Below are positions 5,409-12,889 of a DNA stretch of 18,268 nt, one piece after another (within the stretch, counting starts at the first letter, position 1; every line of letters starts with the position of its first letter). The notes under the pieces are model-generated. The model was given only the letters and a program-made list of their open reading frames with translations, ran no database searches and was not told where the DNA came from. A program made the translations under genes and the position numbers. The stretch spans positions 1 to 18,268 of the forward strand of contig CAYHAK010000035.1 in the NCBI GenBank assembly GCA_964354625.1, written 5' to 3'. Origin of the DNA: DATKKK01 sp964354625. Its GTDB lineage: Archaea > Thermoproteota > Bathyarchaeia > Bathyarchaeales > Bathycorpusculaceae.

Positions 5409-6800
5409 ATGATAAGAGACAGATTGCAGGCCATTCAGAACTTCGAAACTTGCATGAAGCTTACGAGAAACGCAGACTACGTTCTTCTGCAGTTCACAGA
5501 TCTGTTGGGGCTATTGAGGGGGAGGACCATACCTGCGGAGGAAACCCGAAACGCGCTGAACGAGGGCGTGACCTTCGATGGTTCATCTGTTCTTGCTGGC
5601 GTGAGGATAGAGGAAAGCGACATGATAATGAAGCCTGACCCCGACACGTTCACCGCGTACCCTCACTATTTCTACGACAAGAGCGTGGCAGCCTTCATAT
5701 GCGACATACTCAAGCCAGATGGGAAACGATATGAAAGCGACCCGCGTTATATATGCAAGAGGACGATAGACAAGGCTCTGGCAGAGGGATATGAGCCCAC
5801 GGCCGCTGCGGAGCTCGAATTCTACATCGTTCAGAAAGACGCGCGAGGCCAAATCTATCCAGTTGAGAATCACGTAACGGACAGGCAGAGATACTTCGAC
5901 AACACGCCTGGTAGAGACGTCACTGAATCCTATCGAATGGATTTGACGAACGCGTTGTCTACGATGGGCATAACGGTGGAGCGGCAGCACCACGAAGTAG
6001 GTTCAGCACAGAACGAAATCACCTTCAAATACTCTGACCCCCTCACCACGGCGGACAGTATCGTCAGATACAAGTTTTCAGCCAAAGCCGTGGCTGACAA
6101 AAAATACTCTTGGATCGCCACATTCATGCCTAAACCGTGGCACGGCAAGCCAGGCAGCGGTATGCACATTCATATGGGACTCTTTTACCCGGCAACGGGC
6201 AGAAACCCCTTCTTCGACGCAGAAGGCTATGGGTATGTTTCGCAGCAGTGCAGGTACTTCATAGGCGGCCTCCTCAGCCACGCCCGCGCCTTAAGCGCGA
6301 TAGCAGCGCCCACCGTAAACAGCCACAAGAGATTAGTGCCAGGATATGAAGCACCTGTATATGTGGCATGGAGCAAAAAGAACCGAAGCGCGCTCATAAG
6401 AATCCCCGCCTTCTCACCTGAAAACGAAAAAGAAGCCAGAATAGAATTCAGATGCCCCGACCCCCTGTCAAACCCCTACTTGGTCTTCGCCACAACACTG
6501 GAAGCAGGACTGGACGGCATAAGGAAGAAGACCGACCCTGGAGACCCCATTGACGTAGACCTTTACCACCTGAACGAAGCCGAAAGACGAAAGCTATGCA
6601 TTCGAGTTCTGCCTGCAACGCTTAAGGAAGCTCTGGAAGAATGGGAAAACGATGACATCTGCGCACGAGTTTTGGGCAGCGAAAACGCCCACAGATACAA
6701 GGGGCTCAAAATGGCAGAATGGAAAGAGTACGAAAGCCACAGGCCAAGCGACAGAAAAGAAGTGACAGCGTGGGAAGTCGAAAAATACCTATATGCTTGA
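5409..6800 (+). CDS. glnA: Glutamine synthetase, type I
   Basis: This 463-residue enzyme makes glutamine from glutamate, ammonia and ATP in the cytoplasm, normally as a dodecamer. Visible motifs are the N-terminal FDGSS loop (56-60, with the ammonia-site Asp), metal-binding E135 and E137 (AELEFY), E196 and E203 (HHEVG...QNEI), H253 (GSGMHIH), the NSHKRLVPGYEAP segment (304-316) with catalytic Glu in PGYEAP, RSALIRIP (326-333) and RIEFRCPDP (344-352). The region matching the adenylylation loop reads DLYHLNEAER, not the NLYDLP of enzymes regulated that way, so covalent control is unlikely and an alpha-type enzyme is favoured. ATG 5409 follows GGAAGG with 7 bases spacing; an in-frame ATG at 5352 lies inside the TATA box. 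Control by the divergent Lrp-type protein is inferred. Confidence 0.92.
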   Translation: MIRDRLQAIQNFETCMKLTRNADYVLLQFTDLLGLLRGRTIPAEETRNALNEGVTFDGSSVLAGVRIEESDMIMKPDPDTFTAYPHYFYDKSVAAFICDILKPDGKRYESDPRYICKRTIDKALAEGYEPTAAAELEFYIVQKDARGQIYPVENHVTDRQRYFDNTPGRDVTESYRMDLTNALSTMGITVERQHHEVGSAQNEITFKYSDPLTTADSIVRYKFSAKAVADKKYSWIATFMPKPWHGKPGSGMHIHMGLFYPATGRNPFFDAEGYGYVSQQCRYFIGGLLSHARALSAIAAPTVNSHKRLVPGYEAPVYVAWSKKNRSALIRIPAFSPENEKEARIEFRCPDPLSNPYLVFATTLEAGLDGIRKKTDPGDPIDVDLYHLNEAERRKLCIRVLPATLKEALEEWENDDICARVLGSENAHRYKGLKMAEWKEYESHRPSDRKEVTAWEVEKYLYA

Positions 6801-6849
6801 TGCGAAGAAGACACGGCGCGCGCTAAAGTGGCCCAAGAGGGCTCAGCCT

Positions 6850-7608
6850 CTAGAACTTGGGTTTCTCAATCAACTCGTCTGACCTCACATGCTTGAGCAG
6901 GTTAACGTGCTTAACCAGCTCAGCAACCACCGCCTCCAAATCCTTCTTGCCCTTCTCCGCAGATGCAGTCGTTGATTTGCCCCAGACCCCCGTCCTCGAG
7001 AAGTCAGCGGTGTCCAACGGAAGCGCGATTCCTTCAGCCTGTGCTGGATGTTTACGCTGCTCATCGTCAACAGCCTTGGTCATGTCCACAAGATGCTCAT
7101 GCAAGGCTAGATTGACTGAAGTTTCTTCTGCAGAGGCATGTTTTCTCTCCTCAGCGTCGAAAAGGTCGGGCAGAAGCTTAGCTGCCGCAGGCCACCATTG
7201 AAAAACCGAAACGAAAACGCCCTCTGAACGAAGCTCCCGAGCTAAGTCAGAAAGCGCCGGCAGATTGCCGCCATGACCGTTGACTACGACGATCTTGCGT
7301 ACACCATAATACTTGAGGGCCAGACAGACTTCTTTCACGTATTTCTTGAAGGCCTTCGGCGAGATGTAGATTGTACCCCAAAGCTGCTTGTGGTGGGAAC
7401 TCACACCGAACGGGATGACCTGCAGGCACAGGACACGCGCGCGTCTAGCTGTCTCCTCAGCGATGGCCTTAGCAATTAGGTGATCCGTGCCCAGCGGGTT
7501 ATGCGGCCCATGCTGCTCATTCGAACCCACAGGCAGAATCGCGATATCGCTTTTTCCGAAATATATCTTGGCCTCAGTCCAACTCATTTCATGCAGCAAA
7601 ACCTTCAA
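6850..7608 (-). CDS. Creatininase-family metal-dependent amidohydrolase
   Basis: This 252-residue protein has the creatininase fold. Metal ligands are E31 and H33 (GSNEQHGPH), D42 (GTD), H112 (NGHGGN, 110-115) and E162 (HASAEETS). Archaeal relatives include ArfB, the formamidopyrimidine deformylase of riboflavin and F420 synthesis; bacterial relatives include creatininase and MftE. Substrate cannot be fixed from sequence. ArfB is plausible in an archaeon, but no riboflavin or F420 genes are nearby. The start is a TTG at 7608, six bases after GGTGAG. It is convergent with glutamine synthetase (49 bases between) and divergent from the nucleotidyltransferase. Length matches the family (about 230-260 residues). 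Confidence 0.85.
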   Translation of the reverse strand: MKVLLHEMSWTEAKIYFGKSDIAILPVGSNEQHGPHNPLGTDHLIAKAIAEETARRARVLCLQVIPFGVSSHHKQLWGTIYISPKAFKKYVKEVCLALKYYGVRKIVVVNGHGGNLPALSDLARELRSEGVFVSVFQWWPAAAKLLPDLFDAEERKHASAEETSVNLALHEHLVDMTKAVDDEQRKHPAQAEGIALPLDTADFSRTGVWGKSTTASAEKGKKDLEAVVAELVKHVNLLKHVRSDELIEKPKF

Positions 7609-7690
7609 AGCATGCTCACCATTTTTTCACGAAACCGTTTTATTATCAGCCTTTCGAATATAAGCTTGCACTCGGATCGGTGAGACATAT
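7609..7690. promoter_or_regulatory. Divergent promoter region with mirrored GGTGAG-N6-TTGAAGG gene starts
   Basis: Both divergent genes begin with the same arrangement: GGTGAG, six bases, then TTGAAGG. On the minus strand GGTGAG is 7615-7620 and TTG is 7606-7608; on the plus strand GGTGAG is 7679-7684 and TTG is 7691-7693. This supports both TTG starts. TATA-like boxes are ATAATAAAA on the minus strand (about 7637-7646) and GAATATAAG (7656-7664) or TTTTATTAT (7638-7646) on the plus strand. Confidence 0.6.
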
Positions 7691-8779
7691 TTGAAGGCTG
7701 TGATTCTTGCAGGAGGCTTCGGCACACGACTCAGGCCCCTAAGCTGCACGAGACCGAAGATACTGTTTCCAATACTCAACAAGCCGCTCCTGCAATGGAC
7801 CTTCGAACGCCTCGCCAAAAACAACATCAAAGAAGCCATAATGGCCGTAAACTACCAAACTGAAGTCGCCATAAAACAACACCGAATCCCCAGACATGGA
7901 GTACACGTCACGTACTCGCGAGACCCCCTCAGAAAACCCCTAGGAACAGGCGGCCCACTGAAGAAGGCTGAAAAACGCATAGGTCACGAAGAACCATTTC
8001 TGGTCTTGAACGGAGACATATTCGCGGACGTAAGCTATTCCGAGATGCTGAAACTCCATGAAGAAAAGAAGGCAACGGCAACAATCGCACTGCACACAGT
8101 CCAAGACCCCAGTCGATATGGAGTTGCAGAACTCGCCAAAGACAGCCGCATCAAGAGATTCATCGAAAAACCACCGCGCGAGAAGGCCCCGACAAACCTC
8201 GTAAACGCAGGCGCCTACGTTCTCAGCCCAGAAATCCTCAAAAGAATCCCCGAAAACCGCCAAGTCTCACTCGAACGCGAGATATTCACGAAGCTCGCAG
8301 AAGAAGGCAAGCTCTACGGACAAGTCTATGATGATTTGTGGATGGATATAGGCAAACCCGAAGACTATCTAGAGATAAACAGGATTCTGCTGGACTCATC
8401 AGAACCACAGCTGAGAATCAAGGCTAGGAAAGACACCGAAATCAGAACTCCGGTGGCCTTCGACAAGCAAGTGTCCATTGGCAAACAGTCAACGATAGGC
8501 CCATACGCGGTTCTAGGACGAAACGTCACCGTCGGAAACAACGTCACTATTCAAGATTCCATAATCCTTCGAGAAACGGAAATATACGATTCCGTCTCAA
8601 TAGAAGACGCGATAATCGGCGAAGGCGTGTACATCGGAAAAAAAGCCCAAATCGGCAAAGGCTGCATACTCGGAGACCACGTGAGAATAGAAGACAATAT
8701 GCGCCTAGCAGAAAGAGTATGGGTATGCCCTGCCAAAGAGGTCTCCGAAAACGTGCCAACATCCAGAAACATTGTCTAG
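7691..8779 (+). CDS. Sugar-1-phosphate nucleotidyltransferase, GMPP-like, with left-handed beta-helix tail
   Basis: This 362-residue cytoplasmic enzyme is expected to form a nucleotide sugar from a nucleoside triphosphate and a sugar 1-phosphate. Residues 1-235 are the nucleotidyltransferase domain: LAGGFGTRLRPL (6-17) with K23 in TRPK binds the nucleotide, LGTGGPL (84-90) the base or sugar, and D109 in LNGD binds metal. The segments RYGVAEL, IEKPP and DLWMDIGKPEDYL resemble mannose-1-phosphate guanylyltransferase (GMPP). Residues 255-350 are hexapeptide repeats (IGKQSTIGPYAVLGRNVTVG), a left-handed beta-helix without a clear acetyltransferase active site. GDP-mannose and UDP-sugar products are both possible. 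The mutase gene follows after 15 bases and would supply the sugar 1-phosphate. The start is TTG 7691 with GGTGAG upstream. Confidence 0.85.
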   Translation: MKAVILAGGFGTRLRPLSCTRPKILFPILNKPLLQWTFERLAKNNIKEAIMAVNYQTEVAIKQHRIPRHGVHVTYSRDPLRKPLGTGGPLKKAEKRIGHEEPFLVLNGDIFADVSYSEMLKLHEEKKATATIALHTVQDPSRYGVAELAKDSRIKRFIEKPPREKAPTNLVNAGAYVLSPEILKRIPENRQVSLEREIFTKLAEEGKLYGQVYDDLWMDIGKPEDYLEINRILLDSSEPQLRIKARKDTEIRTPVAFDKQVSIGKQSTIGPYAVLGRNVTVGNNVTIQDSIILRETEIYDSVSIEDAIIGEGVYIGKKAQIGKGCILGDHVRIEDNMRLAERVWVCPAKEVSENVPTSRNIV

Positions 8780-8794
8780 AAAGGTAGACAAATC

Positions 8795-10165
8795 ATGACA
8801 GGTTCAAGACGTTTGTTTGGAACCAACGGCATTCGCGGCGTCGTCAACAAAGAGCTAACCGTGGAGATGGCAATCAAGGTCGGCGCAGCAATAGGCACTT
8901 TCTTCGAAGGCGGTGCACTCATTGTAGGCTTCGACGCAAGAACCACTGGGCCCATGCTGGCGAAAGCCGTCATCTCAGGCCTCAACGCCACAGGCTGCAA
9001 CGTACTCCTCTCAGGAATGGCACCTACACCAGCCATACAATACGCAGTAAAAAACCACAGAACCGACGGCGGCGTAATCATAACCGCCTCACACAACCCG
9101 CCAGAATACAACGGAATAAAGGCCCTCTGGAAAGACGGAATCGAACTGTCCCGCGAACAGGAAATCACGATCGAAAACACATTCTTCGATGAGAAGATGC
9201 GTTACGCTGAATGGAACAAGATAGGCACGACTCGCGAGCTGGCCGGGGTGATCGAAGATTATGTGAAGGCGGTAGAGGGACATGTGAACGTGGTCCGCTT
9301 AGCCAGAAAGCACTATCATGTCGTGGTTGATGGCGCAAACAGCGTAGGCAGCCTCGCCGCGCCACGCCTGCTCCGAGAACTGGGCTGTAAGGTTACCACC
9401 ATAAACGCGAACATCGATGGCACGTTCCCAGGCAGGCTTCCAGAGCCTCGCCCTGAGAATCTCAAGGATCTCTCCCTAACCGTCAAAGCCGTCAAAGCGG
9501 ACTTGGGCGTCGCCTACGATGGCGATGCTGACCGCTCCGTCTTTGTCGACGAACGAGGGGAAGTGTACTGTGGAGACAAGACCTTCGCGTTAGTTGAGAA
9601 AGACTTCCTGCAGAGGAACAAAGGCGAGAAAATCGTCACGCCAGTAAGCTCATCGACTCTAATCAAAGATATTGCTGACGCCTACGGGGGGGAAATCGTA
9701 TGGACAAAAGTCGGAAGCGTAACAGTCTCACATACCATGAAGAAGGTGAAGGCTAAACTCGGCGGAGAGGAAAATGGAGGAATTTTCTACGGGCCCCACC
9801 TAGCAGTCAGGGACGGCGCGATGGCGGTAGCACTGATCCTGGACATTATGGCTAGAAGCGGTGAGAGTCTCTCAAAGCTGGTTGGATCCCTACCGAAGTA
9901 CTATATTGAAAAAGGCAAGCTCGAATGCCCTGAAGAATGCAAGGAAGAGCTTCTGCAGAAACTGGCCGAGCAGACGAAAGGGCTGAACGTGAGCACTATT
10001 GACGGTGTAAAGATATGGTTCAAAGACAAGAGCGCGATACTCGTAAGGCCCAGCGGAACCGAACCCATTTACAGGCTGTATGCGGAGGCCAAAACCGGAG
10101 AAAAAGCCCTGCGACTCGTGAACGAGTACTCTCTGAAGCTCAAAAAGATGCTCAAAGACCTGTAG
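8795..10165 (+). CDS. glmM: Phosphoglucosamine mutase / phosphomannomutase (archaeal GlmM type)
   Basis: This 456-residue mutase moves phosphate between C6 and C1 of a hexose or glucosamine. The phosphoserine loop is ITASHNPPEYNG with S99. The metal loop DGDADR occupies 242-247. The sugar-binding loop is GGEENGG (323-329) and the phosphate-binding loop is RPSGTEP (418-424). All four catalytic elements are intact and length matches archaeal GlmM (about 450). The ATG at 8795 follows an AGGT site, 15 bases after the nucleotidyltransferase stop. Archaeal members of this group can act on glucosamine, mannose and glucose phosphates, so the product (GlcN-1-P or Man-1-P) is undecided. It sits second in a four-gene sugar-nucleotide operon. 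Confidence 0.88.
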   Translation: MTGSRRLFGTNGIRGVVNKELTVEMAIKVGAAIGTFFEGGALIVGFDARTTGPMLAKAVISGLNATGCNVLLSGMAPTPAIQYAVKNHRTDGGVIITASHNPPEYNGIKALWKDGIELSREQEITIENTFFDEKMRYAEWNKIGTTRELAGVIEDYVKAVEGHVNVVRLARKHYHVVVDGANSVGSLAAPRLLRELGCKVTTINANIDGTFPGRLPEPRPENLKDLSLTVKAVKADLGVAYDGDADRSVFVDERGEVYCGDKTFALVEKDFLQRNKGEKIVTPVSSSTLIKDIADAYGGEIVWTKVGSVTVSHTMKKVKAKLGGEENGGIFYGPHLAVRDGAMAVALILDIMARSGESLSKLVGSLPKYYIEKGKLECPEECKEELLQKLAEQTKGLNVSTIDGVKIWFKDKSAILVRPSGTEPIYRLYAEAKTGEKALRLVNEYSLKLKKMLKDL

Positions 10166-10205
10166 GGCAAGCAGCTTCTGGGCACAAGTACGTGGAGATC
10201 ACACT

Positions 10206-11585
10206 ATGTCTTCTCTGATCTTGCAGGCAAAACCCGAAGAGATGGACACACCCGAAAAACGCGGCGTATACACAGTCTGCATCGTAGGCTGCGGGCAAGC
10301 AGGAGTTCTCCAAGCGTGCCTATTCGCAGAGGCAGGGTTCAAAGTCATATGCCTAGACCAAGATCAAACAGTCGTTAACCGCTTGGCAAAAGGAAGGCCC
10401 CTCTTCCAGAGGCCTGAGACTGAAACCAAGCTGAAAGCTCACGCGAAAACCTCGCGGCTAAAGGTCACTACAGACGTGAAGGTAGCCATCCCGCAGAGCG
10501 ACATCATCGTAGTAGCAGTACCGGTACGGGTTGATAGCAAGGGCAGACCAGACTATTCGGATTTGGAGAAAGCCTGCAAACACGTAGGGTCGAACCTGCG
10601 CCGCGGCTCCTTGGTCATGCTATCCAGCGTCATAGGAGCCAACACTACTGAAGGCTCCGTTAGAGAACTCCTTGAGAACACTTCAGGACTCAAAGTTGGA
10701 ATTGACTTGGGCCTCGCTTACAGCCCATTCCGCACGAAACCTGACCAAACACTAGAGGCAGTGGCAAACCATGAACGCGTCGTCGCCGCAACTGACAAAA
10801 GCAGCTTGCGAGCCGCCTCACTAGTTTTGGGAACCCTCGGCGGGAAAGGCCTGAGAAGGACGGAGAACGTGAAAGCGGCAGAGACTGCCGCGATGCTCGA
10901 GGCTGTGCAAGAAGGTGCCGCGTCTGCCCTTGCCAACGAGTTGGCGCTGTTCTGCGAAAAGAAAGGCGTGGACTACTTGGAAGCCTGCAGGCTCATGGAT
11001 TACTCCTATGCGCTAAGGCCAATGTTGCCGAGGCTTAGACATGACGAGTTCCAAACTGAGACTAGTCTCTTGCTGGACGAGGCAACGAGTCTCAACGTCA
11101 GGCTGAGGATCCCTGCGGTCGCAAGTGAAATCAACGAAGAAATGGTTGGGCATGTGGCTGGTCTGGCGAGGGACGCCCTGCGGGATTGCGGCAAGACGAT
11201 CAGAAGAGCGAGAGTCACGCTCCTCGGCATTTCGCGAACGCCAAACATGAATGACGCCCCCAACGAGACTGTAAATGAGTTAGCTGAGACGCTGGAAGCA
11301 AAAGGAGCTAAGGTCAGCTTCTACGATCCACACTTTTCGGGAGAGGAATTATCCGAGGCGCTGAATCGTTTCAAAAGAAACCTGAACGAGGCGCTGGAAG
11401 GCGCCGACTGCATAGTCGTATTGACTGGACATGACCAGTTCAGGCACTTGAGTCTGAAGAAGCTGAAGGCCATGATGAAGGCGCCTGCGGCCATCATCGA
11501 CTGCGAAGGAATCCTTGAGCCTGACAAAATAGAAAAGGAAGGTTTCACATATCGTGGGCTAGGAAGAGGAGTCTGGAAGAAATGA
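10206..11585 (+). CDS. UDP-glucose/GDP-mannose dehydrogenase-family protein lacking the catalytic residues
   Basis: This 459-residue protein has the three-part fold of nucleotide-sugar dehydrogenases. The NAD-binding Rossmann motif is intact (GCGQAG, 28-33, with acidic D51 after strand 2), the middle helix keeps ALANELALFCEKKGVD (241-256), and the C-terminal domain has LLGISRTPN and YDPHF. Key positions differ. The SPE motif reads SPF (F175). The Lys and Asn of the middle helix, expected at 229 and 233, are both Ala (AETAAMLEA). The GGHC loop with the thiol nucleophile is absent: around 270-290 the chain reads ALRPMLPRLRHDEFQ. The Arg usual after the C-terminal DD is Pro (NDAPNE). Normal four-electron oxidation to a uronic acid is therefore unlikely. 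It overlaps the next gene by four bases. GGAGATC lies 5 bases before ATG 10206. Confidence 0.8.
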   Translation: MSSLILQAKPEEMDTPEKRGVYTVCIVGCGQAGVLQACLFAEAGFKVICLDQDQTVVNRLAKGRPLFQRPETETKLKAHAKTSRLKVTTDVKVAIPQSDIIVVAVPVRVDSKGRPDYSDLEKACKHVGSNLRRGSLVMLSSVIGANTTEGSVRELLENTSGLKVGIDLGLAYSPFRTKPDQTLEAVANHERVVAATDKSSLRAASLVLGTLGGKGLRRTENVKAAETAAMLEAVQEGAASALANELALFCEKKGVDYLEACRLMDYSYALRPMLPRLRHDEFQTETSLLLDEATSLNVRLRIPAVASEINEEMVGHVAGLARDALRDCGKTIRRARVTLLGISRTPNMNDAPNETVNELAETLEAKGAKVSFYDPHFSGEELSEALNRFKRNLNEALEGADCIVVLTGHDQFRHLSLKKLKAMMKAPAAIIDCEGILEPDKIEKEGFTYRGLGRGVWKK

Positions 11586-12529
11586 AGAAGCTAGGCGTGG
11601 CGGTGATTGGAACAGGGTTCTGGGGAAAAAACCACGCGAGAATCTACAGGGAGCTCGCCGAAACGGAGCTTCTCGCCATATGCGACATCGATGCTGACAA
11701 AGCCAAAAGTGCAGCCAAACAGTTCGGCGCAAAAGCCTACACGAACCCAGCAAAGATGCTCAAAAATAGCAGCATTGAAGCGGTAAGCATCTGCACATGG
11801 TCAACCAGCCTCGCGGAAACGGCATTGAAGGCCTTGAACGCTGAAAAACACGTTCTAGTCGAGAAACCCATGGCAGCAAACACAAAACAGGCGGAAAAAC
11901 TGTTGGTAGCAGCCGAGAAGAAGAAAGTACATCTCACTGTAGGTTTCTTGATGCGATTTATCCCCGGAATTCAGCACATGAAGAAAGCCGTCACGGATAA
12001 GAGCATCGGCGAGCTTGTCTGCGCCACCGCAAAAAGAGTTTCGCAATGGCCCGAAAGAATAGGTGACGTAGGCGTGGTCAAAGACACGGCAATCCACGAC
12101 ATAGACGCGGTGGGATACCTGTTCAACGAAGACCCGATTGCCGTATACGCGAAAACCGGAAGCATGAGGAACAAGAGATTCGAGGATTATGCCCAGATAT
12201 TGCTCACGTTTGAGGGTGAAAAGACCGCATTCATTGAATCAAACTGGCTGACACCATACAAGACGCGGACACTTGTAGCCACCGGAAGCGAGGCCATAAT
12301 GAAACTTGACTACATAACACAAGAACTGACGATCGAAAACGCAAAACAGACGGTGCAGCCCAGATACGCGATGCAAGAACCCCTGAAGCTTGAGCTTCAG
12401 CATTTCGCAAACTGCAGCATGAAGAAGGAGAAACCGCTCATAACGGGGGCAGACGGGTTGAAGGCACTCAAGATAGCTGAGGCAGCACTGCAATCCTCAG
12501 CGACAGGAAAAGTGATCAGGCTGAAGTAG
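11582..12529 (+). CDS. Gfo/Idh/MocA-family NAD(P)-dependent oxidoreductase
   Basis: This 315-residue enzyme has an N-terminal Rossmann domain with GTGFWG (10-15) and acidic D35 for NAD preference, the family EKP motif (E94-K95-P96) with the catalytic lysine, and D168/H172 in DTAIHD, the usual proton-relay pair. The C-terminal alpha/beta domain carries sugar binding. In nucleotide-sugar pathways such enzymes (for example WlbA) oxidise C3 of UDP-GlcNAc uronic acid; others act on free sugars or inositol. The ATGA overlap with the preceding dehydrogenase homologue implies coupled translation and a shared pathway. Unlike that partner, its active site looks intact. It ends five bases from the convergent Trm112-like gene. 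The substrate is probably a nucleotide-linked sugar, but this is inferred from context only. Confidence 0.85.
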   Translation: MKKLGVAVIGTGFWGKNHARIYRELAETELLAICDIDADKAKSAAKQFGAKAYTNPAKMLKNSSIEAVSICTWSTSLAETALKALNAEKHVLVEKPMAANTKQAEKLLVAAEKKKVHLTVGFLMRFIPGIQHMKKAVTDKSIGELVCATAKRVSQWPERIGDVGVVKDTAIHDIDAVGYLFNEDPIAVYAKTGSMRNKRFEDYAQILLTFEGEKTAFIESNWLTPYKTRTLVATGSEAIMKLDYITQELTIENAKQTVQPRYAMQEPLKLELQHFANCSMKKEKPLITGADGLKALKIAEAALQSSATGKVIRLK

Positions 12530-12534
12530 AATCA

Positions 12535-12816
12535 CTATTTTGCCTTGCCCTTGAGATTGAAAGGCTTGCCTTCATTCAAGATTCTCTCCGCCACCTTTTC
12601 TCTCCACTTCTTTAGGAAAGGCAAATCCTCGCCCTCCTTCCGCAGCTGGTCAGGCAACATCTCCGGGATCTCATCACGGATCGGATACCACCTTAGACAT
12701 TTCGGGCAGACGATCAGACCCTCTACTATCTCGTCTTTCTCCTCGAAAACGTGCAACTCTAGTGGATGATGCTTGTCAATCGGGCAGGCCAAGATTTCCA
12801 TCAGCTTCTTTTTCAT
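12535..12816 (-). CDS. Trm112-family small zinc-ribbon-like protein
   Basis: This 93-residue protein resembles Trm112/UPF0434. The first knuckle is C11-P-I-D14 (CPID, where a second Cys is often found) and the second is C37-P-K-C40. YPIRDEIPEMLP follows, the typical Trm112 tail strand. A charged helical extension (LRKEGEDLPFLKKWREKVAE) makes it longer than the minimal 60-residue form. In eukaryotes and some archaea, Trm112 is a stabilising partner for several RNA and protein methyltransferases. A Trm5-like methyltransferase lies immediately upstream on the same strand, 55 bases away. A TATA box at 12854-12862 (minus strand) and an AGGAT site support separate transcription from the ATG at 12816. 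Confidence 0.82.
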   Translation of the reverse strand: MKKKLMEILACPIDKHHPLELHVFEEKDEIVEGLIVCPKCLRWYPIRDEIPEMLPDQLRKEGEDLPFLKKWREKVAERILNEGKPFNLKGKAK

Positions 12817-12838
12817 TCTGAAACTATCCTGTTACACA

Positions 12839-12889
12839 ATTGCCGAACATGCACTTATTAAACTTGTCAAACTATTGCCGAACGGCAAT
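12839..12889. repeat. Direct repeat ATTGCCGAAC bracketing the Trm112-like promoter, second copy part of a hairpin
   Basis: ATTGCCGAAC occurs exactly at 12839-12848 and 12874-12883, 35 bases apart, on either side of the minus-strand TATA box at 12854-12862. The second copy also forms a perfect hairpin: ATTGCC (12874-12879), a 4-base loop, GGCAAT (12884-12889). This hairpin overlaps the final codons and stop of the methyltransferase gene. It could be an operator pair or a transcript-end structure. Confidence 0.55.
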
